Source: Adiantum capillus-veneris (lineage: Eukaryota; Streptophyta; Polypodiopsida; Polypodiales; Pteridaceae). From it: a stretch of 64,000 nucleotides of DNA. The stretch covers positions 8,011,497 through 8,075,496 of the forward strand of contig CM043964.1 of NCBI GenBank assembly GCA_014529385.2, read 5' to 3'. The notes beneath the pieces are model-generated. The model was not told the origin of the DNA and did not search any database. It saw only the letters and a program-made list of their open reading frames with translations. Positions 41,496-51,727 of this stretch are shown here, one piece after another (positions within the stretch are counted from its first letter, which is position 1; every line of letters begins with the position of its first letter). The position numbers and the translations under genes were made by a program.

Positions 41496-41999
41496 TCATT
41501 GAAGTTGAGCTCTCTTGGATCCCACCATTTGAGAGATGCGAAGAATTTGCTCACCAGTGATTAGCCTAGCTTTGGTGTGACCATCTTCAGCTTTGTAGAG
41601 TTCATAGGGTTCGATGGCTACCCTCTCAACCACCTTGAGCCTTCTTGCTAGTAGTAGTTGGAGTGCATCACCATATGTAGCCTCTTGCCAATACCGCACC
41701 CCATTGATGTGTAGCTCCCCCTCCAAAAACTTGTTAATTCCCGAGGTTGAGAGTGCTTTCACCACCTGAAGTCGAGGCTTCAAAGGAAGTGTCTTCACAC
41801 TAGCCACAAAGCACTCAACACAATTTTTTGACCTAGGGACTTGATGACTACAAGATTTTCCTTGAAGCAAAGAAAGGTGTGTGTAGTTAACTCTCTTTAC
41901 CCGCATACGTGCCGTTTGTCGATAAAGACGCTTCTTTTCTCGGGCTTCTTGGGGAGACCATAGTGGAAGTCTCGGAGAATTTGATGGATCTTCCTTCAT
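41496..41999 (-). CDS. G4 leader ORF of 167 aa, unknown
   Basis: Intact ATG (41999) to stop frame beginning 28 bases after the primer site and ending 33 bases before the type b ORF. N-terminal half is Arg/Lys-rich (REKKRLYRQTARMRVKRV); C-terminal half is more regular (INKFLEGELHINGVRYWQ, ALQLLLARRLKVVERVAIE, LITGEQILRISQMVGS) and could fold. I recognise no family. Gypsy-2 and G5 have no counterpart I can see. Ogre-type Tat elements carry an extra ORF1 before gag, so a position-equivalent gene has precedent, but no similarity is claimed. Confidence 0.55.
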   Translation of the reverse strand: MKEDPSNSPRLPLWSPQEAREKKRLYRQTARMRVKRVNYTHLSLLQGKSCSHQVPRSKNCVECFVASVKTLPLKPRLQVVKALSTSGINKFLEGELHINGVRYWQEATYGDALQLLLARRLKVVERVAIEPYELYKAEDGHTKARLITGEQILRISQMVGSKRAQLQ

Positions 42000-42026
42000 A
42001 GGATTGATAGAGCGTTGCTTGAGAAT

Positions 42027-42044
42027 TCCTCCGTGGGGGCACCA
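42027..42044 (-). other. Primer-binding site of G4
   Basis: TGGTGCCCCCACGGAGGA on the minus strand, five bases after the LTR end. Nearly the same as in gypsy-2. Confidence 0.8.
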
Positions 42045-42130
42045 ATTTATGACGAAGGAAATTTGGAATGGCGGCCTCTACACCAAAACAAGCTCCATTG
42101 CGCCACAAGGGAAATGAGATGAGGGCACCA

Positions 42131-42155
42131 CCTAGTCTTGGAAGCGTGGACTAGG
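42131..42155 (-). promoter_or_regulatory. Conserved U5 hairpin (G4)
   Basis: CCTAGT pairs with ACTAGG across a 13-base loop, then GTGGTGCCC follows on the minus strand. Counterpart of the gypsy-2 hairpin at 5802-5829 with a different stem sequence. Confidence 0.6.
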
Positions 42156-42164
42156 ACCGCTACA

Positions 42165-42168
<4 letters not shown>

Positions 42169-42250
<82 letters not shown>
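42169..42250. repeat. GA microsatellite in the G4 LTR
   Basis: Uninterrupted (GA)41, located directly upstream (in transcript sense) of the U5 hairpin. On the transcript strand it is (CT)n. Confidence 0.95.
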
Positions 42251-42252
<2 letters not shown>

Positions 42253-45017
42253 ACTATGAATGAAGCATTAACCGTAGTGTGTGTACAAGGAATGGATGAC
42301 TTCAAACACTCCCAACACAAATAACATATAGATTACCAAACAATCACTCAAGGATTAGCCAAGATCACATCAAGCACTCTCACACGCATATAAAACATTT
42401 CTCTTAATTAACATAAGTAAGAAGAGGAGAGGTTACTAGCATGAAACAATTTGCACTCTAGGATGTGCAAGAATAGAGTGAATGAATGAGCTTATGGGCT
42501 CATGGTGAGTGATACAAAGGCTCAATGGGGCTGAGGGAGGCTTGAAATTACAAAGGGGAAGGCCTCTTTATATAGGAAAGAGAGTGATTAGGAGTGAGGT
42601 TAAGATCCAAGTGTAATTTGTACAAATGAAGCTTGATTAGGGACATTCAACCAATGAAGAAGCTCCTTCCAAGTGATTTGTTGACCAATTAGCTCCATCA
42701 TCACTTGTGTTGTCTTCACTCCTTCCTCCATAGCTTGAGTCCAAGAGCTTCCTTATTTTAAAATGTAAAGAATCTACATAAAATCAATACATATCTAGTA
42801 ATAATAGAAAGGGGTTGAATGAGGACTTATGAATTACAACAAGATTAAGCATGACTTGAGAGGTGATTAGAAGAGGAATTTTGATGGGTTTTTGAGCTTG
42901 AGAGAGAGGAGGAAGGAGAGGAGGGTGAGAAGACTAATGGCTGATTTTTAGAGAAGGTCTCAATGTGGAAAAGGAAGGGTGTGTGTGTATAAAGGTAGAG
43001 GGGGTGGTCTCCACCACAATTGAAAAAATTGGCGTCCACCATTTTGGCCATATCTCCTAGACCGTAGATGCAAAAATTATAAAAAAAATATGGCCAGAAT
43101 TTCCAGCTCATCAGCTACAACTTTGATGAAGACAACTTTTCTTGGATCGGAGTGGAAGTATTTTTTAAAAATTCAGCAAAATCATGTGTCTGGTTTCTTC
43201 CTTTACCAAGTCCCACTTGGGTCCCATTTGTTTGCATCATCATATGGCTCCAAAGCCATGATGATATGAGCCACTCATGACCCTTGAATCATGGGTGCAT
43301 GGCTCCACAACCACATCATATTTTTTCTTTTCACATTTACATATTTTCCCTTTCCTTTACCACTAGGTTCTCCCTCTACCTGTCACCTCCGGTGAACTAG
43401 TCAAGAAAAATTCCTATCAAATCATTTTTTTTTAATTTTTCCAAGAGGTTGTTCTCACTCTTTCTTTTATTGTAAACCTCTAGAAGCAAGGAAAACCAAC
43501 AAAATATGATAAACAAAAATTTCTAATAGGCTCGGATCAACAGCATGTATCTATAGGTATATGGGGCCAAAAGCCAAATCAAGCCCCTAGGTGTGTGTAT
43601 ATAAGTAGAAATAGCCATTTTTTGGGCAAAATATTGGTAAAACGGAGAAATCCGGCCATAAAAATTGCATGAGAGTGTATATATTGTTTTGCGATGATGT
43701 TTGTGATTTATTATGATTTTTGGAGATTTTTTGGGTTTGATTTGCTATTTTCCTTTTAATTTTTCTAATTTTCGACAGAAAAACTTCAAAAATACAAAAA
43801 GCAGGTGAAAAACGATCGTAATGAAAAACAAAAAAATATGGGGATGATCAGTGACTATAGGACAACCTATGGTACAGTGGGGGTGCAATTATGAAACTGG
43901 AGTGAAAAGTGTGTTTTGGCCAGGTTTTGACCGAAATACCAAATTTCTGATAAACATAGCAAATGGAGTCTAGATCAAGAAATTTTTGAGCCTAAACTAC
44001 ATCTCACAAGAAGATAGGAGCACATGTCAAATTTCATGAAAAGTGGTTTGGGGACCTCCATTATAAGAAATTTTCACCTCATTTTTAGCTCATTCTCACT
44101 ATTGACTTTGTGGAGAGAGCTTCTGCCACCTAGAGCGGACCGACCTTCCAGCAGCTTCTATGACACGCATGACTACCCGATGAGCTCCAGACATGAGAGG
44201 TAGGCTCACCACCTTGAACTTTTCACGCATGTTTGTCGTTATGTCGCGAAAACTAGCGTAGGGGTCACACACAAAGCGGGCGGTAGTGACCTACAAGTAG
44301 AGACGGCGGCCTAACGGCTAACCCGAAAGCAACAAGACTTCATCGGCAGCTTACCCTAGCCTAGGAGACCAGTCCTGGATGTCCAAAGGCAGTAGAAAAC
44401 CAACGGGAAAAACCCTAGTTCCCAGAAACCCACAAGAAGCCACCAAATGGGAAAGCGGAGAAACGACGACCAAATGCTACCAAAATTCATGGGTAGGAGC
44501 ATCTCGACATGCTCGACAAGTCTATGTGACCCGCATGACCAAAAAGTGACCCGAGGCGGCACTAAACTTCAGAAATGGCATTAGACACACAAAGCGTCAA
44601 ATTACTCTTGCGGCCAAACCGTAAGTCCGTTTGACACCAAACTTCATGAGTGGCCTTCCTAGACCATCAACAACCAAGTCCTATGAGGGTAGACCACCAC
44701 AAATCATCGAAGGTATGTAAACGCAACCACGGGTGCTTCTAGAGCGTCAAATTGCCAAATGAAGCTCCGGTGAAGCCAAAGTCGACAAAAACCATACGGC
44801 AAGGATCCTCAAGGGATCGAGAAGCTATGGAGAACAACATCAAGAAATTTCATCGCCAAAAAGCACTCCAAAAGTCAAAAAACGGCTCCGAGGCTCTGAA
44901 TTCCACACAGGGAGTTATTCTCTATCCATTTGACTTTTTTGTTGAAATTAGGCTCAAAAGGGACTTAGGGGGACCAAGGGCAAGCACTGGGAGCACCATC
45001 CATAAAAAAATCACCAG

Positions 45018-45043
45018 GAGACATCCTACGCGTAGGATGTCTC
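45018..45043. repeat. Perfect 26-bp palindrome, copy 1 of 3
   Basis: Half-site GAGACATCCTACG is followed directly by its reverse complement; the centre is ACGCGT. No loop. Confidence 0.95.
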
Positions 45044-45303
45044 AAGGGCACTTCTGGGCACAAACTCCAACATTTTTCATCATGCACATTTTTTGAATGA
45101 CATTTATAAGCCATCCACCAAGTCTCATCACATTTGGACCAAAATTGACCTCATATGCATGAAAAAACGCAAAGTTAGGGCATAGAGGCAATAATGGGCC
45201 ATAGACCTACCAAATCTTGTCCAAATCCCATGAAACTTGCACAACACATTCACCAACACATCAACAACCAATCTGTATGGTCAGAAGCAAAAAATGATGA
45301 AAT

Positions 45304-45327
45304 AGACATCCTACGCGTAGGATGTCT
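45304..45327. repeat. Perfect 24-bp palindrome, copy 2 of 3
   Basis: Half-site AGACATCCTACG and its reverse complement, centre 285 bases from copy 1. Confidence 0.95.
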
Positions 45328-45568
45328 CCAGCATAAATTTAGCCTTCTGTACAAAGAGTGACATCATGGGAGCCAATACCATGGTGCAATAAGCCCATAT
45401 ACCAATTTTCAACCCATTTGGACATCAATTGCTACCTATGATGGACTTTCTACCCAAATTGTGACCTAATCCACTTTTTGATATCCAAATCCAAATCCAA
45501 GCATATAGCCATGTTCCATGAGCCATACACTACCAGCATGTCAAGTATGAACCAATTCTAATGAAAAC

Positions 45569-45590
45569 GACATCCTACGCGTAGGATGTC
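45569..45590. repeat. Perfect 22-bp palindrome, copy 3 of 3
   Basis: Half-site GACATCCTACG and its reverse complement, centre 264 bases from copy 2. The same 11-base half-site occurs once more at 51361-51371 within the 3' LTR of this element. Confidence 0.95.
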
Positions 45591-45712
45591 TAGATGAAAA
45601 TTTTTGGCCAGATTTGCACTGTGAGCACATGCACAGCTTCACAAGTTCCTTTTAAGATTTATTTTCAATTTTCAAGTCATTTGGATAAGTAAAACTCAGT
45701 TTCGCAGCTAAT

Positions 45713-46646
45713 ATGGAAAAAAACGCTAACTTCGAACTACTGAGTGCAACAGGATTTATGGCCGCCGCGAAGTCACCGGAAAAGAAGAAAAGAATGACCA
45801 TCAAGGATTACCTGGAAGAAGTGGAACCCTTCGTCATTCCAGAAGGAACACTAAAGCCCACCAGCACATGGATACAAGAAGATCTGTTAGAGTCCAACGA
45901 CCTAAAGATCTACCAAGGAGTGTTCAAAGACACTGAAGGCAATATTATCGAGCTACCAATGCTACCAAGAGAACTCAATGAGTTCGTACCAAGCAAGATG
46001 GCCGGATACTTGGAGAAGATTGATCTCCACAACTACTTTGAAGAAATACCGGCAGGGGTGGACATCAAGAGAGTCTGGGAATTTGTGACAAGCATTAAAG
46101 AGGATAGAGTGGCCAAAGTAACAGATCTACAAGGCAGGCAGAAACACAGATAATAATCACTGAGCGGGTTGTAGCAGATGCACTAGACCTCTCCAACGAG
46201 GGGGATAGTGTAACAAAAGAAGGGATGAGGTCAAGGTGTACAATGAGAAGAAGGGGAATTACACCTTTGAAGACATTGCCAACCCAAGAGTGGCAATCAT
46301 GAGCCAGTTGTACAACCAGTACTTCCACATATGCACGAAGAGGCCACAGAAGTACATGATTCCACTAGGTGCAATTGCCACGACATTCACTTGGGCAATG
46401 ACGAAAGGCACCCCAAAGATAATCAACTATGCGGCATATATACATGACAACCTAGTAAAGATGGGCAACAAGAAGCCAACCTATATAGTGCCAGGAGAAC
46501 TAATCACCAAGGTGATTTATGGGGCACTATACACAAAAGGAAGGTGGCCTGACCCCCCATCTCATAACGACTGGCTAAGGCTAAAAGAAGACAAGGAAGA
46601 TGAGCCTCAAAGAGCACCAAGGGTGTCTACAAGACTGAAAAGATGA
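45713..46646 (+). pseudogene. CC copy 2, N-terminal globular domain
   Basis: ATG 45713 (MEKNANFELLSATGFM) to 46153, then a frameshift and a second open stretch 46236-46646. Blocks aligning with copy 1: KMAGYLEKID, GVDIKRVWEFVTSI, VTDLQGRQ, ITERVVADALDLS, LYNQYFHICTKRP, ATTFTWAM, VPGELITKVIYGAL. Copy 2 has an extra N-terminal segment of about 90 residues compared with the aligned part of copy 1. Possible plant-transposon-like fold, unproven. Confidence 0.6.
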
Positions 46647-47220
46647 CTAGAGCCAGTTCAAGAGAAGAAGCCCGAGCAAAAGAAAGGGAAGAAGGAATTT
46701 GCCCAAGTGCTTGCCAAAGGAACAAGGTCACAGAAAGCGGCAAGACTAGAGAGGCTGATGAAAAGCTTCCGAGCAGAGAGAGCCCTCAAGGGTGATTTAA
46801 GTGAACTCTGGAAGCCTTCTCTAGAGTCTATGTCAGGATCGTTCCAAAGAGTGCAAAGGGACCAATTTGAGGACTATATCAAGAATTTTGAGATTCTTGA
46901 TGCTGCATCAGAGAATATAGCACATGTCCTTTCACAGAGGAGGAAGTACAACAAATACGGCAGAAACTGCTAGATGAGCAAGAGAGCCAAGAAAGAGAAA
47001 GAAAAACTAAAGCAGACAGGGATTTAAAGGGCAAGCCTGCATCTCTACCGGCCAACCCTAAACCCAGCCCACAGCCCTCACCACCTCCTAGCAGCCCTCC
47101 ACCAGAAGATAAGGAGGCTGAGGATAAACAAGAAGAACAACAAGCAGGTGAGCAAGAGCAGAGACAAGAGCCGGAGCCAAAAGAAGAGGCTAAGCCTTGA
47201 AGTGAGCAAAAAGAATTAGA
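46647..47220 (+). pseudogene. CC copy 2, linker
   Basis: Basic segment (TRSQKAARLERLMKSFRAER) followed after a frameshift near 46950 by a Pro/Ser/Glu-rich low-complexity run (PSPQPSPPPSSPPPEDKEAE) ending at TGA near 47198. Composition matches the copy 1 linker. Confidence 0.5.
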
Positions 47221-47860
47221 AGATTCTTATTACGCATTTTTGGACCTGCTAGCTGCAGGATACACGAAGGAAGAAGCCGCCACAGTCGCATTCGACTTGG
47301 CGAGGACAGGGCCTAAAGAATGGATGCAAGGCATCAGACTAGTAGAACTAAAGGAAATTGCTACAGATACAGTGGACCTGCACCCACCCTCCAACGCCTG
47401 GGACGTGGTGACGAAGCTAACAAGGTTGAGAGCGCAATCCATGGCTTTAGAGAAAGAGATGACAGCTCTCAAGGCCACTGAAGTAAAGATTAAAATGGAA
47501 GTAGACGCTCTGCAAGGACAAAGCCAGAGGCAAAAGGAGAGAGAAGCTGAGCTACAAGCCAGCCTAGCAAGGGAACTACAAAGCTACCAGGCAATGGAGG
47601 AAGCCAATCAAGCAGCCGCAAAAAGAATGCAAGCAGTTGAAGAAGAGTGTCAGCAGCTCAACAAGTCACTGCTAGATGCCGAGAAGGAAAGAGATAACCT
47701 GACACTACAGCTGACAGAAGAATCTAAAGAAGTAGAAGCCATGAGAAACGCCAAGGAAAGGCCTGAGATAGATCAAGAAGCAAGCCAAGATGAGGTCCTT
47801 GAGCTCAAGGACCAAATCAAAGTAAACGATCAGACCATCCAGAGGCTGCGAGCATCACCT
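47221..47860 (+). pseudogene. CC copy 2, helical region and first part of coiled coil
   Basis: A short helical segment (YTKEEAATVAFDLARTG) precedes about 170 residues of coiled coil (LEKEMTALKATEVKIKMEV, EREAELQASLARELQSYQ, LKDQIKVNDQTIQRLRA). Open until the inserted element; the frame then runs into foreign sequence ending at 48002. The coiled coil resumes at about 49430. Confidence 0.6.
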
Positions 47861-47945
47861 GCTGATGGGGGCTTTTCACAAGCCAAGCTCCCATACCCCT
47901 CTTCTCTCGTCCCCACCCCAGGAAAACCCCCTCTTAGGGAGGGAG
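47861..47945 (+). other. Short 3' internal end of an inserted element with polypurine tract
   Basis: Pyrimidine-rich sequence and then CTCTTAGGGAGGGAG just before the LTR at 47946. This means the insertion is not a clean solo LTR but carries a stub of internal sequence. Confidence 0.45.
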
Positions 47946-49423
47946 TGATAAAAGGCATTGGAAAAAGTAAGAAAAAAATAAAGTATGATTATGTAAATAT
48001 ATAAGAAAGGTAAAATAGGCCACCTCATGCCTGCGGGGTAGCCCATCCCCACCTTGCCTCCTTTTTCTTCACTGTTGTCCCGTCGTGTGCCCCTTTTCCT
48101 CTCCTCCACTCAAAAGGTCAACCCCCTCTCTCTTCCCCTTGTCCTTTCTCCTTTCTCTCTCCCCTCAAGCTACCCCACCTCTCACCAATAATGCATTATA
48201 ACTCACCAATAATGCACCCTAACTCACATGCAGCTTACCCTATCTTCCAAAATAGTATATCCCACCCCCTCTTTCTCTCTCCTATCATATCCCATGACCC
48301 AAATACCCCCCTCTCTCTCTAAAGGGAACCATATCTCTTGTATTGTAGCTAAATAACCTTCCCCACACTCACACACACTCAGTTTCACTGAAAAAGGTGC
48401 CCACAGACCCATCCCCACCCAATGGTTACCTGATTTTTCTTGTGTTCACACACATCTGCACACAGATTCACCTCTGAACACACTCCCCTCTCTCCCCTCT
48501 TGTAATTACTTTATTCTCCATGTCACCTCTCACTTTTTTTCATCAACCCATCTCTCTCTCTTAGTCTCTCTCTCATGAGACTGCTGTTCTGGCACATATA
48601 CACACAGCCAGACAAGTGGGGCCCACAGTCACATGGCCTATGTAGATAATGATTTCTTCATTTCTAAATTCTAGAATTCCTCCCCCCTCCTCCCCTATAT
48701 AAAGAGGGGTCACCATCACACTAAATACACACAAAACATCACCAAAGAACACACTATGCACTGTGTGTGCCTAGTGCACACACACCCACACCATCACCAT
48801 CACCATCACCACAATCACCATGCTTGTCTTGAGCATGACCTCTACACCCTTGGCTATGGAAGATGAAGGGCAACTAAATGAAGGATGATGTCCATAACCC
48901 TCGTGCGAGTCTTCGCTATCAACTCCCACCTATCCGCCATGTGATCTACCACTCTCTCCCTTCTCATTCCCCTACCCTATGCTCCCCATTTCATCGCCTT
49001 ATTCTCTAAATAAAGATTGAGGTTTTGTGAGTATGTTTTCTTGCAATGTTTTGCCCATGTGAGGTGTGCGGAATCGCCACCTAGTCTTGTGTTTGGAGTG
49101 AGCTTGTGTATGTGTGAAGGGTGTGCGGATTCACCATCCTTTTGTGGTGCCTAAGTACTAAGCCGCTATACCCCCTCCCTCACTCTCTCTCTCTCTCTCC
49201 CTCTCTCTCTCACTTGATCTCATTCCATTTCCTCTTCATCATTACTCCCAAGCATCCATCTCTCTTGGATGAAAACTTTGTTATGGTGGTGTGTTGTTTG
49301 AGTCCTAGCCGCTGAAGCTAGGTGGTGCCCCTGTTTGCTTTACCATGACAGGCTCGAGGTGCGCCATTCGGTCCCCGGTGTTATAGAGGCCGTCGGGGTT
49401 CGGGGTTCGCTTTGCTCCCATCA
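47946..49423 (+). repeat. Nested LTR of a Tat-like element
   Basis: TGATAAAAGG to CTCCCATCA, 1478 bp. CTATATAAAG at about 48695 is the TATA box. Pyrimidine-rich with CT runs (49180-49215), then the hairpin 49304-49322, TGGTGCCCC and TTATAGAGGCCG (49381): the U5 layout of gypsy-2, G4 and G5. Coiled-coil coding resumes right after. I see no clear target duplication. Confidence 0.65.
49304..49322 (+). promoter_or_regulatory. Conserved U5 hairpin (nested LTR)
   Basis: CCTAGC pairs with GCTAGG across a 7-base loop and is followed by TGGTGCCCC. Compared with G4 (CCTAGT/ACTAGG) both sides changed together. Confidence 0.6.
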
Positions 49424-49425
49424 TT

Positions 49426-50736
49426 GCCAGAGTCAGATCTACTAGCTCGATTCAAATCACGACTGAGAGTCAACTCTATGAAGAACAAATGTAAGAACTT
49501 CAGAAAGAGATGACTCTAGAGAAAAAGTAGTGATTGATGATAGCAGAAGGATCTATCGTCATGCAAACAAGAATGGAAGAAGGCCAAAAAGCCCTACAAG
49601 AGGAAGTAGAAAGCATGAAGAGAAAGCTCGAGGAGGCGGAGAGAATAAACACCGAACTAAATGACCTCCTCGTGAATACGGGTGAAGAAGTAGAAATTGA
49701 AAAGCAAAAACTCCTGAGGCAAATTGAGGAGTTAAAAAGACAGAAAGCAGGAGAGCCAGGGAGCATAGGGCCAGCGGCCAATGAGGGCATCGACTTAGAA
49801 AATGTGGCAGATCTGGTGGACACTCCTATGCAAGAGGAAATCCTAGAAGTATCCTCTCAAGAGCCGCAAGATCTAACACAGGAAGAGGAAGAAAAATTGC
49901 GAAAAGAAATAGAGGTGGAGCTCAGAGAGACCACAAAGGAAGCCTTGGAGTGGGAGCAGAGGGTCTTCAAGTCTATGACCATTCAAAAGATCGACACCAG
50001 CAACCTCCGGCACGAGTGGCTACAACCCTCTCTCCCATATCCATTGCTGAAATATGAAGCAGCTACCATCAACAAGCGGATCAGAGAAGAGCCAACAGTT
50101 CCACTGTACAATGCAGATACCTCACAACAAGAAGAGGTCAGGATCATTGTTGATTCTCAGCCAAAGTGGAGGAAGGCCTGGCTTACAAAGTACCCACAAT
50201 ACCTAATCCACTTGGTAGAGGCACCAAAAAATATTAGAGACAACCTCAGCTTTTGTCCTCTACCAAGGATCAGGACGTGGAAAGCGCAGGAAATATTACA
50301 AAGGAGCCAACCCACTTGGCTGAACTACCCTAAGCTGCCAGGCTTGAAGGCAGGTGAGAGAATAAGTGTCCAATACATGGTGAAAACCCTAATGGGCGCC
50401 ATCAAGTTGTTCACTGGATCACTTGACCTTACATGCATTATGATGAGGAAAATCTGCAGAACCCTCTCAGCAGTGTTCGAGACTTTCAAGCCAGGCCAGG
50501 TGACCGACAACATCTTTTTCTTTCAGGATACTTATAGATGCGCCTATGATATGTCTGGTCAGCCTTCCAAGGAGGTGATACATGCTCTGTATCAAAGGAT
50601 AATGTTTCTACCATCCTATCACTTCCAAGATTTTGAAGAAGCGTTCTACACAGGATTCTTCACAATAAACACTGACATTTTTGGCCCGACAATGATGAAC
50701 CTGCATGCAAGATACGAATCTCTGCTAAAGATGTGA
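49426..50736 (+). pseudogene. CC copy 2, rest of coiled coil and C-terminal domain
   Basis: One frame with TAA near 49492 and TAG/TGA near 49528, then 400 open codons to 50736. Coiled coil to about 49750 (EEVESMKRKLEEAERINTEL), acidic spacer, then the C-terminal domain: LPYPLLKYEAA, PKWRKAWLTKYPQYLI, FCPLPRIRTWKA, PTWLNYPKLPGLKAGER, YMVKTLMGAIKLF, AYDMSGQPSKEV, MFLPSYHF, FEEAFYTGFFTI. These blocks match copy 1 at 23014-23760. The long intact frame suggests this copy is the better reference. Confidence 0.65.
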
Positions 50737-50789
50737 GAAACGATACGATGAAGAAGCAGATCAGCGGTCATGTCGGAGACGACATGAGC

Positions 50790-50803
50790 AAGGAGGGGGG
50801 GAG
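50790..50803 (+). other. Polypurine tract of CC copy 2
   Basis: AAGGAGGGGGGGAG directly before the LTR. Same as copy 1. Confidence 0.8.
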
Positions 50804-51722
50804 TGTTAGAAGCTGGACACACCCCACGGTAAATTTTATTTTTGTAATTATTCATTCATTGAGGAAAACCTGATTTTTCACCTTGTAAATATTGGGACTT
50901 ACAGAAGTTTCCAGATTGTATACCAGTTTTGATAGTTAGATTGAGTAGATGGTTGATTTTGGAACTTTAGGGTTTGAATATTGTAAGGTATATATACCAC
51001 CTTTTGACCTTAATGAAAGGACCCTTTTGTCATTTTTTAAAACAAGTTTTGAAGTCTGTGAGTGAGCGTACTGTGTACGAGAGAGAGTGTGAGCTTCATC
51101 CTGACGCTACTTGTGCTCCGATGGTCGGAATCGAGTGCGGAGAAGTACAACGTGTTGCCCCCGACGAGAGCTATGCGCCGATACCTACATTGCGCGCGTA
51201 CGGTCCGGTTTTGCGAGCTCCTTCTACGAGCTTCATCGGGTGTTTGGGTGAGCATACATTGTTTGATTTTGCATTGCAGCATATCTACGCATTCACATTG
51301 AGTAGAACTACACATTAGGCACTTTAGATTTCAGAAACGAAGACCTGCAGATTTCGGCCAGACATCCTACGTGATTTTTCACTGGGTGTTTTGGGTTGGG
51401 ATTTTGGTTCATAGACCTTAGGGAGAGCGGCCTATTGGTATTAGTAGGGTCTCCTTCAAGTTCTATAGTGTTTCGAGATTGTTTGATGGGTGTTCGTCTC
51501 TATAAAGCGTTGTAGGAAGTTTCCTCTTATGCACTCTTGAAGGCTGTGACTTAGACAATTGGTAGAGACCTCTGTAGGAATTAGTTAGGAGTTGATCGAG
51601 TGTAGGTTGACACCTTATGCTTGCTTCCACACGCCTGCGGGTCGAGCTTCGTCCTTAGCTAACATTATATGTTAGGTGAGTTCTCGCTGTGCTCACGTCT
51701 GTCGCGGCATATCCATCCAACA
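50804..51722 (+). repeat. 3' LTR of CC copy 2
   Basis: TGTTAGAAG to ATCCAACA, 919 bp against 924 for copy 1. TATATATA near 50989. Shares CAGATTGTAT and TGTTAG start with copy 1 but is otherwise well diverged. Contains the 11-base half-site GACATCCTACG at 51361-51371. Followed by CCATC, a possible target duplication whose partner I could not find. Confidence 0.7.
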
Positions 51723-51727
51723 CCATC

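Larger units (their letters stand above)
37045..43539 (-). mobile_element. Tat-like Ty3/gypsy element G4, 3' truncated
   Basis: Read right to left: 5' LTR (43539-42050), primer site, three leader ORFs, gag, protease, RT, RNase H, extra RNase H. Integrase and 3' LTR are absent; the element stops in the region after the extra RNase H where gypsy-3b ends. The double RNase H and primer site group it with gypsy-2 and G5. Confidence 0.85.
42050..43539 (-). repeat. 5' LTR of G4
   Basis: On the minus strand runs TGATCCGAG (43539) to CTTCGTCA (42050), 1490 bp. The inner end is fixed by the primer site; the outer end is inferred from the TGAT...TCA termini and from the 1478-bp LTR at 47946-49423. TATATAAAG lies at 42566-42574 (-). 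A GA repeat of 82 bases (42169-42250) and the hairpin at 42131-42155 lie in the U5 side. Only one LTR remains. Confidence 0.65.
43540..45712 (+). other. 5' region of CC copy 2, non-coding, with three perfect palindromes
   Basis: No gene. 43600-44200 shares blocks with the region before CC copy 1 (19560-20210), including GACATGAGAGGTAGG near 44190. From about 44940 to 45600 are three palindromes listed separately, embedded in sequence with loose internal repetition (CATTTGGAC, CCAAATCC). Whether a 5' LTR once stood here is unclear. Confidence 0.5.
43540..51722 (+). mobile_element. CC element copy 2 with a nested LTR
   Basis: N-terminal domain, linker, coiled coil (split by an LTR at 47946-49423), C-terminal domain, polypurine tract and 919-bp LTR, in the same order as copy 1. 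The right end (CCAACA, 51722) is followed by CCATC and then G5 integrase sequence on the minus strand, so it inserted into G5. The left boundary is drawn where the G4 LTR ends and is uncertain. Confidence 0.68.

Noticed and set aside
45018-45590. CRISPR-like repeat array
   Set aside because: Only three repeats, perfect palindromes, with 260-285-base spacing in a plant genome. Not a CRISPR array.
51037-51318. Overlapping open frames on both strands near 51037-51318
   Set aside because: They lie inside the CC copy 2 LTR; no protein features.
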